Shown here one piece after another: positions 21,501 to 32,855 of a DNA stretch of 64,000 bases. The stretch comes from Ligula intestinalis. Lineage: Eukaryota > Platyhelminthes > Cestoda > Diphyllobothriidea > Diphyllobothriidae. The translations under genes were made by a program, and so were the position numbers. Every line of letters begins with the position of its first letter. The first letter of the stretch is position 1. The stretch lies in NCBI GenBank assembly GCA_036362985.1, contig JAYGXS010000008.1, positions 10,327,272 through 10,391,271 of the forward strand, given 5' to 3'. A model generated the notes under the pieces. That model did no database searches and had not been told where the DNA came from. It worked only from the letters and a program-made list of their open reading frames with translations.

Positions 21501-22903
21501 TTGTCGGTAGTGCCATCCTGCCTCTACCAAAAGCCGTTATTCACAAGTCATAATATTCTTTAGTAGGACTAGAAATCTGCAAAAATAAGAGCTACATTGA
21601 TCGAAAAAAGCAGGCGCGTCTCTTTAAGCAGGAAATGCAAGTCAGATTGGACGGAAAACAACGACCAGTCTGGCAGAATACACATTTCCTGGATCACAGT
21701 TTAAGAAAAATCGTGCCATGTTAATCGAAGATTAAAGTGCATCTAGTTTTGGAAGTCACCATGAGTCAAAACTGGGAACATAAAACAATGTTACACAACA
21801 GGAAGAATCTTACCCGATGCTCCTCATGAGGAAGCTTCAGATAATTGGAGAGAAAGCCCACTGCAGAGTCGTGGCGTTGGAAGTCAAATAACCGGAAAAT
21901 CTGAAAAACAAGTTAAAGGCATACACCCGATGAGAAACTGAAAGTGGACTAAGAAATCAAAATTAAGACAAAGCATGGCTGTGGGATATGTTACTTCATA
22001 AACAATATTTTAAAGAACACATAGGTGTAGGAGTTACAGTTCACTCAAAGCAATATAGCTAGGTCCACTTCTGAGAAATGACAGCGTGTAAGTGACCTAA
22101 CCGCACTCTTTTTGCCTATAAGTATGAAGACGAGTCTGTATTCCGGCTACGTAACTACACCTAGCTTTGATGCATGAAAATTTTCAGAAGGCGACCACCT
22201 TCGATGAGTAGAAACTGGCGAAAGTGAGAAAGCCTCTTTCATATTTTTATACGCTCATACTATGCTGAAACACAACTGAAGAAAATAAAATATTTGTGGT
22301 TTGTCAAAGTATAAACTTCTAACACCTTTAAGCACATTTTGAACAAAAAAAATGTCACGGACGATACGATAGTATGGTTAAAACTTACTTTATCGTTTGC
22401 CGTAATCCATACATCCTCCTGTTCGCGTGTTTCAAAACTGCTGATTTCAGAGAGTCGAATCACAGTCTAACGATAAATTTAAAAACTCTAAAAGTACCTC
22501 TAAAGATTTCCTTGGCCGCTTTACGAAGCACAAGTAACTGCTCGAAACATACAGTTTTCCAACCGAATGGTTGCCGTTGATTTGCAGTGAGCAGCGGTAG
22601 GCTAATAAAATATTGACGGGAGGAGATCGAACTTACATTTAAGTAGCAGTTCTTTGGAATTTACTGAGAATAAGTCCCTGAACTTAGCAGCCAGAGTGGG
22701 ACCGTCGACAGTAGACGTCACTCGGCCTTTTAATAATGGTGGGATTGGTCGCATATCCGACATGCTCCTTTTCTTCATAACAGTTTCTGAGAATCTCTTT
22801 GACAATGGCGGTTCTGAAAGGAGGATTAAAGGTTTCATGCGACGCACTTTCACTGCCCGACGCGGTGAGATCAGAGGCTGAGCATTCGCGCGACGTCCGA
22901 CTG
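18515..22903 (-). CDS. GRAM domain-containing membrane protein, GRAMD2/GRAMD2B-like (7 exons, 5' end uncertain)
   Basis: Exons with matching phases: 22637-22903 (or from the ATG at 22838), 22498-22601, 22389-22466, 21814-21900, 20163-20457, 19777-20035, 18515-18788. Splice sites are mostly strong: donors GTAAGT (three), GTAAGA (two) and GTACTT, with all acceptors ending AG. The first four exons spell a GRAM domain: FRDLFSVNSKELLLK, then CSLQINGNHSVGKLYVSSSY and LCFVKR, then TVIRLSEISSFE, then IFRLFDFQRHDSAVGFL. Exon 5 is serine-rich and exon 6 begins with a polyproline run. A membrane helix is created exactly across the exon 6/7 junction (FTIFIAYVV + LTFLAISMAYLYY), followed by a tail with a short coiled segment (LARLSELSDRMEQLTKSI). 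No VASt domain is seen, so this fits GRAMD2-type proteins, which bind membranes at ER-plasma membrane contacts, better than Aster/GRAMD1. The first two introns are only 35 and 31 nt. An in-frame stop precedes exon 1 on the genomic sequence, so a further 5' exon may exist. Confidence 0.75.
21120..21290 (-). repeat. SINE-2 copy in a GRAM-gene intron, reverse
   Basis: Head in reverse: AACCATTAAGCCACAGGCCCG (A-box region) and GGCTTGAAACCATGG (B-box region). Body: TTATTAGCCCGCTTCAGTC and AGCCATAACCGACCC. It lies in the long intron between exons 4 and 5. Confidence 0.65.
21350..21540 (+). repeat. SINE-2 copy in the same intron, forward
   Basis: Head GTGGCAGAATGGCTAGGGCG and body GGTATGGCCGGCTGATGAGG, AAAGCCAGAAATTACC, TTTGTCGGTAG. 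It faces the copy at 21120-21290 head to head with about 60 bp between. Confidence 0.65.
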
Positions 22904-22925
22904 CTAGGTCAAGTGATGAATACAA

Positions 22926-23989
22926 TCAAACATTTCAGACCAACCTCCTGGAATGCAATCCCCTTAGGATCTCCATAATTATAGGGATAACAACCCCGGG
23001 AGACCGCTATAAATAATGCGGCTACGAAGAGGCGGTGTCGGACGATTGACCTTGAGTTGATGTAATTTGAGCAAAGTAAAAGCATGAGCCCCGCGATATC
23101 ACAAGGTACTTGAAATACTAGTTTGACAGAAAAATGTTTCCGGAAAAAGCGAAATTCGTTACCATCATATTTTTGACGTCTAAATCTCTAAACTTTGAAA
23201 CTGTGTCATAAGCTGAAGTGTCCCGCAGATATGTATTATAGGAATTAACATAAGCAAGTCGAAGGAGGACGACAACCAATATTTGGCCCTTATAACCATT
23301 CAGCACCGTGGTCTTGGGCAACTTGGGGACCGGCAAATACAATAAAATTTCCATCGGTTCCGTTTAAAATGGCCTTGCTCTGTAGAACTTATAAATTTGC
23401 TACTATAAGTCGCGCTGGAACAGGAATTTCTCTAACAATAAGCTCATACACGAATTCTCCGTTGCGTTTGAGTGCAGTGAATGTCTGTATTGGTAGCCAC
23501 TGTTGAAAACTGAAATGAAACGTCTAATCTAGTCTTCAGTCGGGGGGTCTTACTACCCCTACATTGTTGTTTAACCGACTCACCCATGTTTTTTAGTCTT
23601 TATACAGTGGTAGGATTACATCGTAGGGTATCCCAATAGCGAAAGTCTCAAAGTTTTTAGATGACGGAATTCATGGTTTAATGTTCAAAGCTTGATTAAT
23701 GATCAGTTAATAAGTGTTAAGAGTATGATGAAAACGCAGAAGGAAATGGCATAAAACCTCATGTAATTGTTTTACAGAACCAAAAATTTCGGAGAAATGT
23801 TCGTGAAAAGAACAAGAAAAAAAACAAGGGAAATTCATATTGGTTAGAAAAGGGTGCTTATAGATCAAGATAACTATTAGAACGACTGTCGTTGGTTAAC
23901 AAAAGAACCTGTAGTACAAGAAAACAATTAGAACAACTCACTTTACCGTTAAGCAGCCCTATTAATAAAGTGACTTATCTTGCGAACAA
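22926..23989 (-). other. Upstream of the GRAM gene; no exon recognised
   Basis: A 5' exon or promoter is expected here, but I could not identify either. Open frames present are short and carry no domain. Confidence 0.35.
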
Positions 23990-24380
23990 TACAGGGTGTC
24001 CCAAAAAATGTATACACATTTTACATGATTGTAAAATAAGTGTTCATCATAATTTTGTTCATTTCAAAAAGGCAAACACATTTACAGATATCATGTTATC
24101 GTTTTTCTTGCACTGACGTCCATTTTGATTATGACACTGCTGACAACGTGAATCAATGCAATCGCACACACCATGAAACCATTCCCTTGATACTCGGGTG
24201 CATTTGTGTTCAATGGCTTCTCTCAATGCAGCCACTGTTGCAATAGTCAAAATGCAGTGAAGAAACAATATAATGATACTTTTAAATATGTCTTTTTTTC
24301 ATTTTTGAAATAATACACTTATCATATGCACGAAGTTTACAATTCTGTAAAAATTGTGTACATTTTTGGGACACCCTGTA
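23990..24380 (-). mobile_element. Mariner-derived element, internally deleted, TA flanks
   Basis: Left end CAGGGTGTCCCAAAAAATGT and right end (complement) CAGGGTGTCCCAAAAATGTA continue as inverted repeats for about 45 bp, with TA on both sides. Inside, the minus strand at 24059-24268 reads ALREAIEHKCTRVSREWFHG then VCDCIDSRCQQC. This resembles the closing segment of mariner transposases (I-E...VS-E...V...I..R...C). Only this tail of the transposase remains. Confidence 0.75.
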
Positions 24381-25280
24381 TGTGTAGTGATGTATTAAGG
24401 TACTTTAATTTTAAGTTCCACTGAAAATCAATTACCACTGACAATGGCACCTATGTTTTAACGTTTGCTGAGCATGACTAGTCGGTCTATGGCGTCGGAC
24501 ACACCTAGAGTTTTCCGAAAAAATATGGGACTTAAAAGAGAAACAAGATTATGAAACACTAGGAAAGGTTCTTATAGATCTCTCTTTTTAGATCTCTTTT
24601 CAGCCACTGAGGTCGGTTGGATAACGGATAGCAGACAATGACTTTTCGCTAGATGCAACAACCTGTCCTTTAATTAATTCCAGTCCTCAGTGACATCCTC
24701 GGGGAATAGAAGATCCTAGTCTATTTGCGATGCCTCTGCTCTCATTTGATAGAAGTTGCCTCACCATATATTGGGCCTTGGTTGGTCTACTGTAGGAGGT
24801 ACTAAATATAAACCATAATCTCACGAAAGTACAGCGTGACCAATTCGACTAAGTGGAGGTAGGCAGCATATCTCATCTATGCTGTCAGAATGCTTGGTGA
24901 AGACTGGGTCTAAACGACTAGCCTGTTACCCTCCACGTGCTCTAGTTGGAACGAGGACATAATCTTATTGCAAGTTACCAAAGGTTAGGCCGGAAGAGAA
25001 GTGATGTTAGGAAATCCTTTGGAGAGTATAATGAAGGGTAACTGTTATTGTTTGTTTTTAGATTTAAAAAAATATGGCACTTCTTCGTGTATCTGCAGTA
25101 TTAATTCATCCGCAGATGTGAAACTTGATCGCGAAATATACATACAAGCAGACGTGCTTCAGCTTGCTTTGCTTCGCTCGTTTGCTTTGAGACTCAGAAA
25201 AACGAAAATTTCTTACTGACACAATATTAGAAGATTTGCGTGCAATAGGATGAACTTACTGGCAAAGAGGAAGCACTGTG
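24381..25280 (+). other. No recognisable feature
   Basis: Short frames only, no repeat similarity noticed inside the window. Confidence 0.45.
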
Positions 25281-25284
25281 GAAA

Positions 25285-25345
25285 TGGTTCAGTTCAGTTT
25301 TATTAATGGAAAGATAGACAAACTCATTTAAGCTCTCTATTGGTG
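25285..25345 (-). repeat. LINE 3'-end-like fragment
   Basis: GTTCAGTTCAGTTTTATTAATGG followed by AAGCTCTCTATTGGTGAC resembles other minus-oriented LINE ends here: GTCACTTTATTAAGGGAAG at 25637 and CAGTTTTATTAGGGG at 56420. Confidence 0.4.
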
Positions 25346-25633
25346 ACTCGGAGACTGAAAATATATCGAAACAGTGTAAAAATTCCAACAGGAGTTTTTT
25401 ACTTGAAAGCAGGCATAATGTGAGCAGCCGCTTGTTAGTGGGAAATAGTAATCATACGCAACTATGCCATCAATTGTAGTATAAAAACATAAGTATAGTT
25501 CCTTGGCCCTTTGGCACTGCCAAATGATACGTGACAGTAGTTGGTACGAAATCAATAAGAAAAGACAGTAGATAAATTTATAACACAGCTCTGGGAAAGT
25601 ATAGACCATGACCATGCATCATCTTATAAACTT

Positions 25634-25790
25634 AGATAAGTCACTTTAAGTCACTTTATTAAGGGAAGAAGGCTTTCGCCCTTGAGCTCCCTATTCATAA
25701 CCAAAATCGCATAATAGGTCCACCGTAACAATAGTACATAATACAAATGTACAAATGTAGGCTTAACATCAGCTTAACATCGCGGAGCAG
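25634..25790 (-). mobile_element. LINE 3' end, short copy
   Basis: This 3' UTR-only copy matches 26195-26325 nearly base for base (GAAGAAGGCTTTCGCCCTTG, ATAATAGGTCCACCGTAAC) in the same orientation. It lacks the coding part. Confidence 0.75.
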
Positions 25791-26189
25791 GTTCAAGTGG
25801 TTTACTATGGGTGTGTTGCAATTTGCTCGAGGGTACGTCGCCTGTAGAGGTCTTTTCTGAATCGGCCGTGGGGTGGTTTTCAAGTGGTCCTTAGGCAGGC
25901 GTGCTTATTTGGATGCACGTGTGTGCGGGACTTAATAAAATTAGGTTAGCGGTGGAGGCCGTAGGAACGCCAAAGGACAGGAGACACTGGATCAGCCCCT
26001 AGATCAAGCGTGGTGGGCATCATGAGGACATTGGGACAGCTGCAACCGTAATCTCCTCCTTACAGTACACAGTGTCCAATCTTATCGGTCTTACATGACT
26101 TCTGACTTATGTAAACCTTTTGTTGTTGAAAATCGCTCGGACGGCAAAGGCAGGTAGAGTAAACAAGCCCCAAATATTCTACCGATTAC

Positions 26190-26823
26190 ATAGTCACTTT
26201 AAGTCACTTCATTAAAGGAAGAAGGCTTTCGCCCTTGAGCTCCCTATTCATAACCAAAATCACATAATAGGTCCACCGTAACAATAGTACATAATACAAA
26301 TGTAGGCTTAACATCAGCGATAAGTGTGAGCCAGTTGTAAGGTGCTGCTACTGACACTTCGTTCATTATATCTGCCACAGTTCCTCAGCAAATGAGAATC
26401 AAGTTTGTGTTTAAAAATTTCAACAGTATCTGAGAGGCCGACATCTTCCGGGAGTCCGTTCCACGCTCCAATGACCCTCTGAGAGAAGGCGTTTCGTCGA
26501 ACGTCGATACGGGCCGGTTTCCTCTGTAGTTTAAAAGGATGACCTCGCAGATGGTCAGTCCGAGCCAATTCGAAGAAATCATCAAATTCCAGGGCACAGT
26601 CTTGGCCTCTAACAATACGGTAGATTTGTATGAGGTCCCCGTGGAGTTGCCTATAATTGAGAGGGAAAAGATCAATTTCGGCCAGTCTGTCTTTATAAGG
26701 CAGATGACCAAGCTTCTTGACCATCTTCGTAGCCCATGGGTCGTAATTATTCGTTGCATCAATTAAAGAACGCCATTGTGAGAGAAAGGAATTTGTTGAA
26801 TTAAAAGTATGCGAAAAGATCAA
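26190..26823 (-). mobile_element. CR1-type LINE 3' fragment, C-terminus of ORF2 plus 3' UTR
   Basis: The minus-strand frame 26823-26314 encodes the conserved C-terminal part downstream of the reverse transcriptase: RQLHGDLIQIYRIVRGQD, FFELARTDHLRGHPFKL, RRNAFSQRVIGAWNGLPEDV and TVEIFKHKLDSHL. This pattern is common to CR1/Jockey-type elements. It continues through the 3' UTR to about 26190. The reverse transcriptase core is absent, as in 5'-truncated insertions. Confidence 0.85.
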
Positions 26824-28100
26824 ATTTTCGGGAATTATTGGCGTATAACAAATCTAAAAATGGGACAACTCAAACTTATCTTTAAATCGGAATGTCCAGC
26901 TCGAATTATTAGGCTGTTTGGCAAAAATTTCGAATACACTGGTTTGGAATGATGAAAACACAAATAAGTATGCTTAAATGAACGAAATTCATGGAATCTG
27001 GTGGCATGTTTAGATTCAGGATTCTGTCGAAGACTATGAATTCGACAATGGATATTTTCCCAGCTTCAAATTCAGACATGAGGTTGGAGGTGTTATCTGC
27101 AGTTTCAACAGTGCGGTTACTGTTGCATCCACTGCTGAGATTACTTGGCCCCGGGGCATGCCCTTTATTAACTGTAGCCAATCAGCGAAATGTATATTGA
27201 TTGGCTTTGAGCTCTCGCAAAGCAAAAGCCAAGACTCGCATGAAAGGCAATTGACAGGGAAGGTGCAGCGGACAACATGATTCGCTTTCGCTGCGGGTCA
27301 CACAAGCATGTGGGGAAATATTTTCACGTGAATACGCCATGCTAAGTAGGCGCTAAAACCTGAGTCAACTGTAACGACACTGATCGTGGGCTGCCACACT
27401 CTTACCACTCCAGAAGCCTACAGTCTAAGGGTTTAATGCTTGATTAAGGAAAGTTAACAAGGGGAAATTAAATAAAGCCATTTGTAATAGTTATAGTGAG
27501 CTAAATGTGTATTTTTAATGTGTAAATAGTATCAGGAGAGAATCAAATCGACCAATAAAACCTCCAGCTGGTTCAGTAAAGGATTCCTACTGAGCAATAG
27601 ACAAATCATATTGGTTAGATAGGCGGAAATTCGACCTTGTGCGCGGGGATGTATTTTCAGGCGGCCTCATAAGAAACCCTACTCCACCTTTTTTCCAACT
27701 CCGGTCTTATTGACACGGTCATCATAGCGAGCCCAAGAGGAGGAGGAGGAAAATAAGTACATGCACCACAAGTTAACTATCACTTTAATGTTAACCACGA
27801 TAATATAACTGTCCCTGCGCCACCATACTGTGGCTGATCTACGATTGATGGTGCTGTGACCGTCGAACCTTCGCATGGTAGGCTTATCCCTACGCTTCAG
27901 CACAAAACCAATTCTGATTATTCTTCTCTAAGAGTTTGGCAGGAGCGGAAAAAGAAAAAGAGATTGATGCTATTCTATCCTGTGTACTACTACTTCGGAT
28001 GTTGGTATATTACGTTTAGGCTGTTGAATAAAACTCGAACGCTTAGGCTTACTTACCTACGTGGCTTTGCGAGGACAGGTGCCATGAACGTTTGGAATTC
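26824..28100 (+). other. No gene recognised
   Basis: Minus-strand frames at 26909-27225 overlap in two phases and could be a diverged repeat, but no domain is visible. The rest shows nothing. Confidence 0.35.
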
Positions 28101-28109
28101 ACAGAGTTA

Positions 28110-28600
28110 TTAACGGTTAAAAGTGCAGAGCCGCAGGGAATTTATACTGATGCTTCATCGAAAACAAAAGCTTTAAATGAACAAACTGATCGAAAGAAGG
28201 CACTACGTTTCCTTAATTTACCTGAACCAGAGGGCGTCAACGTAGAAACACGTGTTGTCTATGACTCAGAAACAACGAGCGCCATCATTTCATTAATGCT
28301 GAATACAATGATGGCCCAGTATCGCTGGTACACCTTTTCATATTGTGTGCGAAACCGGCAGAAGGCAGACGGAGTAGACCAATGAAGGCAGTTTGCAAGT
28401 CCGAGAAAATTCTGAAATTACTTCTGACCCGTGGCTGGAGGCTTGAAGGCAGCAATGTTTTGATGCGGACAGATCTGTCGCATGTGGAAAGAAAAAGCAG
28501 CATAAAGCGGTTGAGGAGCTGAACCAACGCCATGTCGCAGGGAAAAAAACTGACGAATAATATATTTTCCGGTTGTCCAGAAGGGGCGATCCATGTTCAG
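28110..28600 (+). pseudogene. CR1-like LINE (LINE-1 here), ORF1 remnant
   Basis: Pieces in changing frames follow the ORF1 protein of CR1-type LINEs: RKKALRFLNLPEPEGVNVET (start of the RRM-like region), LEGSNVLMRTDLSHVERK, then KAVEELNQRHVAGKK and IFRLSRRGDPCSDH. The 'NLPE' and 'DLS...R' motifs occupy the usual places. At least two frameshifts break it. Confidence 0.7.
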
Positions 28601-29300
28601 ACCACTGACAGAGCTGCAGGCATTTGGCTAATAAATGCGCAAACTCTGCTTAAGAAACTGGCTGAACTACAAGACCTTATCGTGCGGAAGCGCCCTGCGA
28701 TTGTTTCTGTGACAGAAAACTGGCTATTTGAATCCGTAAATGATAGTGAAATAAATGTAACTATTTACCGAGTCTTCCGTTGTGACCGTACTGATAGGAT
28801 CCATGGAGGTGTCCTGATATTTGCTACAGACGGCCTAGTTATATCAATGTTAGAAAGCGCACGCACAAAAGACAACCATGTGGAACAAATCTGGTTCCGT
28901 GTCAAAACTACTACTGGCGCAATTACAACTATGGGTGTAATAGATCAACGTCGTCAAGCTAACGGCATCAGGTGGTTGGCTACCATCAAGAAGTATGCTG
29001 GAAGGTTGCAGGTCTGCATTGTTGGTGATTTTAACTATCCAAATATAAAGTGATCGCATCTAATCCTCGAAGGCCCTGCCTCAAATATGGAGATCGCGTT
29101 GTTAGAAATTACTAACAAAGCTCATCTCGCACAACGTGTTACCCAGCCTACGCGGGTATGGCTTCCTGTCTAGACTTGACCTTCAAAAATGGCCACACAA
29201 AAGAAACTGGTGTGAGGGTCTCTGCACCCCTCGGCACCAGTGATCATGCTACTGTTTTAGCTGCACTCCGCATAACCGGATCGCAGTCCAGTATTTTAAT
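28600..29300 (+). pseudogene. CR1-like LINE (LINE-1), APE endonuclease domain
   Basis: Endonuclease motifs appear in order: WLINAQTLLKKLAELQDL, VSVTENWL (catalytic Glu), HGGVLIF, CIVGDFNYPNIK (Asp-x-Asn), then after a TGA at 29051 (a likely Trp codon) ALLEITNKAHLAQRVTQPTR. After a frameshift near 29155 come CLDLTFKNGHTKE and LGTSDHATVL (terminal His). Similarity ends near 29290. The expected next segment of the protein is found at 36640, 7.3 kb downstream in the same orientation. Confidence 0.85.
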
Positions 29301-29818
29301 AATAAGTTGTATATTTCAGGCCCAATGGGCCTCATCAATAAACCAAAAATTCGATAACACGAAGTACTAGAAATAATTGGTTTAACAAACAGTATCCGTA
29401 GTCTATAGCTATAAGACGAGTATAACTGTTTACAAGCGAATTTGTTAGATTCGAAAAAAATGAATATAGCAGTATCATGCGGAAGGTGAAATTCGAGGGC
29501 ACACACAGATGAGCCACATCGTTATCTAGATTCTGACTATGTATTCTGGTACCCACTGCCTCTGTTAGTAAGGGGGGGTCTTGGAAGCAAACTCAGTCGA
29601 AGCTGAGCGTGGGGCAGAACAATAGGTATTAACGAAACATTACTGGTATAGACGGGTTCCCGGCACTACACTCGGGTTCCCTAACCGGTGCGGCATAATG
29701 GAACATAGGGAACCCACCAGTTTATGATCGTGATGGGCACCGCCTTATGATATCCAAAAGTCCGTCAAATCTACAAGACCATCGTTGGGGATGTCTGAGA
29801 TGCGACCAAATATAAGGC

Positions 29819-29862
29819 CCTGATGATGGTTGATGACAAGCGAAACGAGAGCCGTCAAGACT
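29819..29862 (+). ncRNA. Hammerhead-like core, damaged
   Basis: CTGATGA, an imperfect hairpin (GGTTG / CAAGC, one mismatch) and GAAACG have the spacing of a Penelope hammerhead. It may mark the end of a degraded Penelope copy. Confidence 0.3.
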
Positions 29863-29903
29863 GCGTCTTGATTCCGGGGGACACGAGTCAGAGGAAGGTA
29901 GTT

Positions 29904-32855
29904 TCAAGAAGAGATCCTAAATTCCCGATGGTCCTTTCTCGGGATCGTGGAGAAAGCTGCCCGGAAAAGATGAGGAAACAAAAGGTTAATAGATTCAGTG
30001 TTAAGATAAATGTGAAGTCTTCGCTTGAATGCACATAGACTAGTCAACGCCCGAATATCAATCGGCAAATTATTCCAAAGATAGCTATACCTAGAAGCAA
30101 AAAATAGAGATCGCTTAGAAGTGGAAGAAGCAGGAGGTGGTATAATCAACGTTGAATTTCTTAGGTTGTAAGGGCTAGTAACGGGAGTAAGGGCAGAAAT
30201 CTTGGGGAGATTTGAACTATTTTTAAGGCGAAACAGGAGACAAAACCCTGCTTCTAGTCTCCTGACCCAAAGAAATTTCACTTTCGTTATCTCACATCTA
30301 TCTGAGTAGGAAGTATCTGAAAATGCCGGATAGAGGACCCTTTTAGTGAATCCTCTTTGGACACTTTCAATTTTTGAACGGCTAGATTCGTTCATTAGAC
30401 CGAAGAATGGACAACAGTATTCGAGACTAGGAAGCACATACATACGATAAAGTCTTAGCTTCATTTCGGGAAGGTGGAAATTATGAGAGATGAAGCCGCA
30501 TATCTGAGCAGCTTTTGCTGTAATTCTATCAGCGTGAGGTGAAAGATCTAATTTATTGGTGTAACTTAAACCTAAGTCCTTAATGTTAGAACATTCAGTC
30601 ATGGGGCAACCTTGAAAAATGATAGGCTGTGGCAGCCTTTCAGGCCCAAAACACATGAACTGGCACTTAGAAGGCGAGAACTTCATCTGCCAAGTGGAGC
30701 TCCACGCAGATAGTGCGTCCAAATCCGAATGAATGCGTTCTAAGCATCCCTCAGCCGTAGAATTAGAGAAGGAGTATACACATTTCAAGTCGTCCGCGTA
30801 TATATATACGATTGAGAGTGTTTAACTATTGTTGAAATATCATTTATATAAAGCAAGAACAACAGGGGGCCCAGAAGGGTACCTTGAAGGACACCGCTTA
30901 AAATAGTGGTAGGGGTAGAGTATGAGGACCCCACTAAGACCTGTTGTTTTCGATTAGAAAGATATGATCTAATAAAGTCAATGAGAGGACTACAAAATCC
31001 TATAGCCTCTAGTTTGGCTAGTAGTCTCCTATGAGTACTTTATCAAATGCCTTACTAAGATCAAAATAGATGACCACCACAGATAAATGATCGTTACGAA
31101 GAGAAGTGAGGAGACTAAGAAAAGACATATGACATGTTTCACAAGATCAGTCCGGTAAAAAACCATGCTGAGATATATTAATTATTTGATTGCTTATGCA
31201 AAAATCTGTAATTTTATTGGCGATTAATTTTTCAAACAGTTTAGCTAGAGAAGGTGTTTTATGAACACCGTGATAATTTTTAATGTCAGATCTGGAACCA
31301 GATTTAAAAACTGGAATTACAATAGAAGTTTTCCAAGAATCAGGTAAAAAACCGTTTTCGAGAAATATTGTAAATAATTTGCTCAGTAAAGGAGGAAAAT
31401 CTCTTAGTTGCTTAATAAATGAGTTTGGAATGTTATCCATCCCGACTGAATGTGAATTGTTGAGACGAGCTATTTCTTAATGAATACTTGTAGGTGAGAA
31501 ATCAATTGAAGTGAGATTTGCATCACACATCAGAGGTTTTTCGGATGTTGGACTAGTCTCAATTGTAAAGAACTTGGCGAAGAAGGAATTTAACATTTCT
31601 GCTTTTGCCAAACCCTCTGTAACAAAATGATTACTACTATCGAGTAAAAGCGGAAAGACTTTCTGAAGCTTAGCGGATGACCGAAAACGGAAGACTTGAG
31701 CAACGGATTTGGAAGAGTTAGCATCATTTAGTGCCAGGGACTCTCTACGCTTATCTCGTGCAAGCCTTATTTTTAGCGCTAATTCAAATATTTGCGCTAT
31801 CGTTAAGTGCACCGACAAAGAGCTATTAGACGGATCCTTAAGTTGCTTCCGTAATTTTTTAAGTCTATTTTGGAGAAAATGTGGAACGGTAGAGGAAGCT
31901 GAATTTGATTTAATAGGCTTAAGTGGGATAAAAGTCTGCATTTTTTTGTAAGGTTTTGTAAAAGTTCATTGAAAAAGATTGGATCATTAGTTGAAAAAAT
32001 AGTATGCCAATCTAGTGTACTTACGAAGTCATTTATGAGTTCAAGGTTTGCGTTAGCAAAAACGAGGTTATTGCATTTTACCTCAGGCTTTTTTGAGAGA
32101 GAGACTGGAAAACAACACTGAATTAATGCGTGGTCACTTGTGAAGAGATCACGATGAAAATTCATAAAGAGAGTGTGGACGTCATTTGTAAAAATTAAAT
32201 CTAATATGCTCTCATTTCTAGTCACTGAACTGACCAGTTGTGACATGTTTGCAAAATTAATAGTTTCTACCAATTTTTGAAATTTTGGCGGACAAGTATT
32301 TGCCTCCCAGTCAACGTCTGGCAGATTAAAATCACCTATGATTATTTTGACATCAACTTCAGCTTCTGCAACTTTTGCAAACAGTTCGCAGAGCACACTT
32401 TCATTACCAGAATAACATGGGGGATTATAGACACAGTCAATTACAGCTTTTTTATTGTGCGGGAGGATGACTGAAATAAAGCAAACATCTCCCGAAAACG
32501 ATGAAATGCTCAGATGAAACGGGAAATGTACAAAAGATTATTTGATATAAAGAAGGCAACTACCACCACGTTTTTCAATGCGGTCTTGTCGGTACAAACT
32601 AAAATTATCGATAGCGAGCGTTGAGTCAGAGATAAGAGAGTGAGCCCAAGATTCAGTGATACAAATAACATCTGGATCAAGCTCAAAAGCTACTGTTCTG
32701 AACTCTGTCATTTTATTTACAACTGATCTCGCATTCAGAGAAACTATACTGAGCGTATCCCTGAGATGCAGGTTACGCTCATCCGTATTTATAAAAAAGG
32801 AAAACTTGGTGGCGGAAAGGGAACTGGCATGGGAGAAACAAAAGGCGGAAAGCAA
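29904..32855 (-). pseudogene. LINE-2 (minus strand) ORF2: APE endonuclease and reverse transcriptase, broken
   Basis: About 985 residues can be followed. Endonuclease: LSIVSLNARSVVNKM, CITESWA, IIIGDFNLPDVDW, ILDLIFTND, TSDHALI. Reverse transcriptase: GFLPDSWKTSIVIPVFKSG, VVIYFDLSKAFDKV (first catalytic Asp), GPLLFLLYINDI, YIYADDLKCVYSF (catalytic Asp pair), then the thumb and C-terminus (LPSLEYCCPFFG, RRLHIYLNTESI) to the stop at 29904. Visible lesions are nonsense codons near 32537, 31477 and 31147, an indel in an A7 run near 31950, a one-base loss near 31030, and an extra TA just before the YADD motif near 30806. ORF2 overlaps the end of ORF1 by 67 bp in another frame. CR1/Jockey-like by architecture. 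Confidence 0.9.

Noticed and set aside
21560..21600. Acceptor-like TTATTTTTGCAG as an extra GRAM-gene exon
   Set aside because: The frame after it closes within a few codons and overlaps repeat sequence, while exons 21814-21900 and 20163-20457 already join in phase.
28148..28175. CTGATGC...GAAA near the LINE ORF1
   Set aside because: The core differs from CTGANGA and there is no stem II hairpin.
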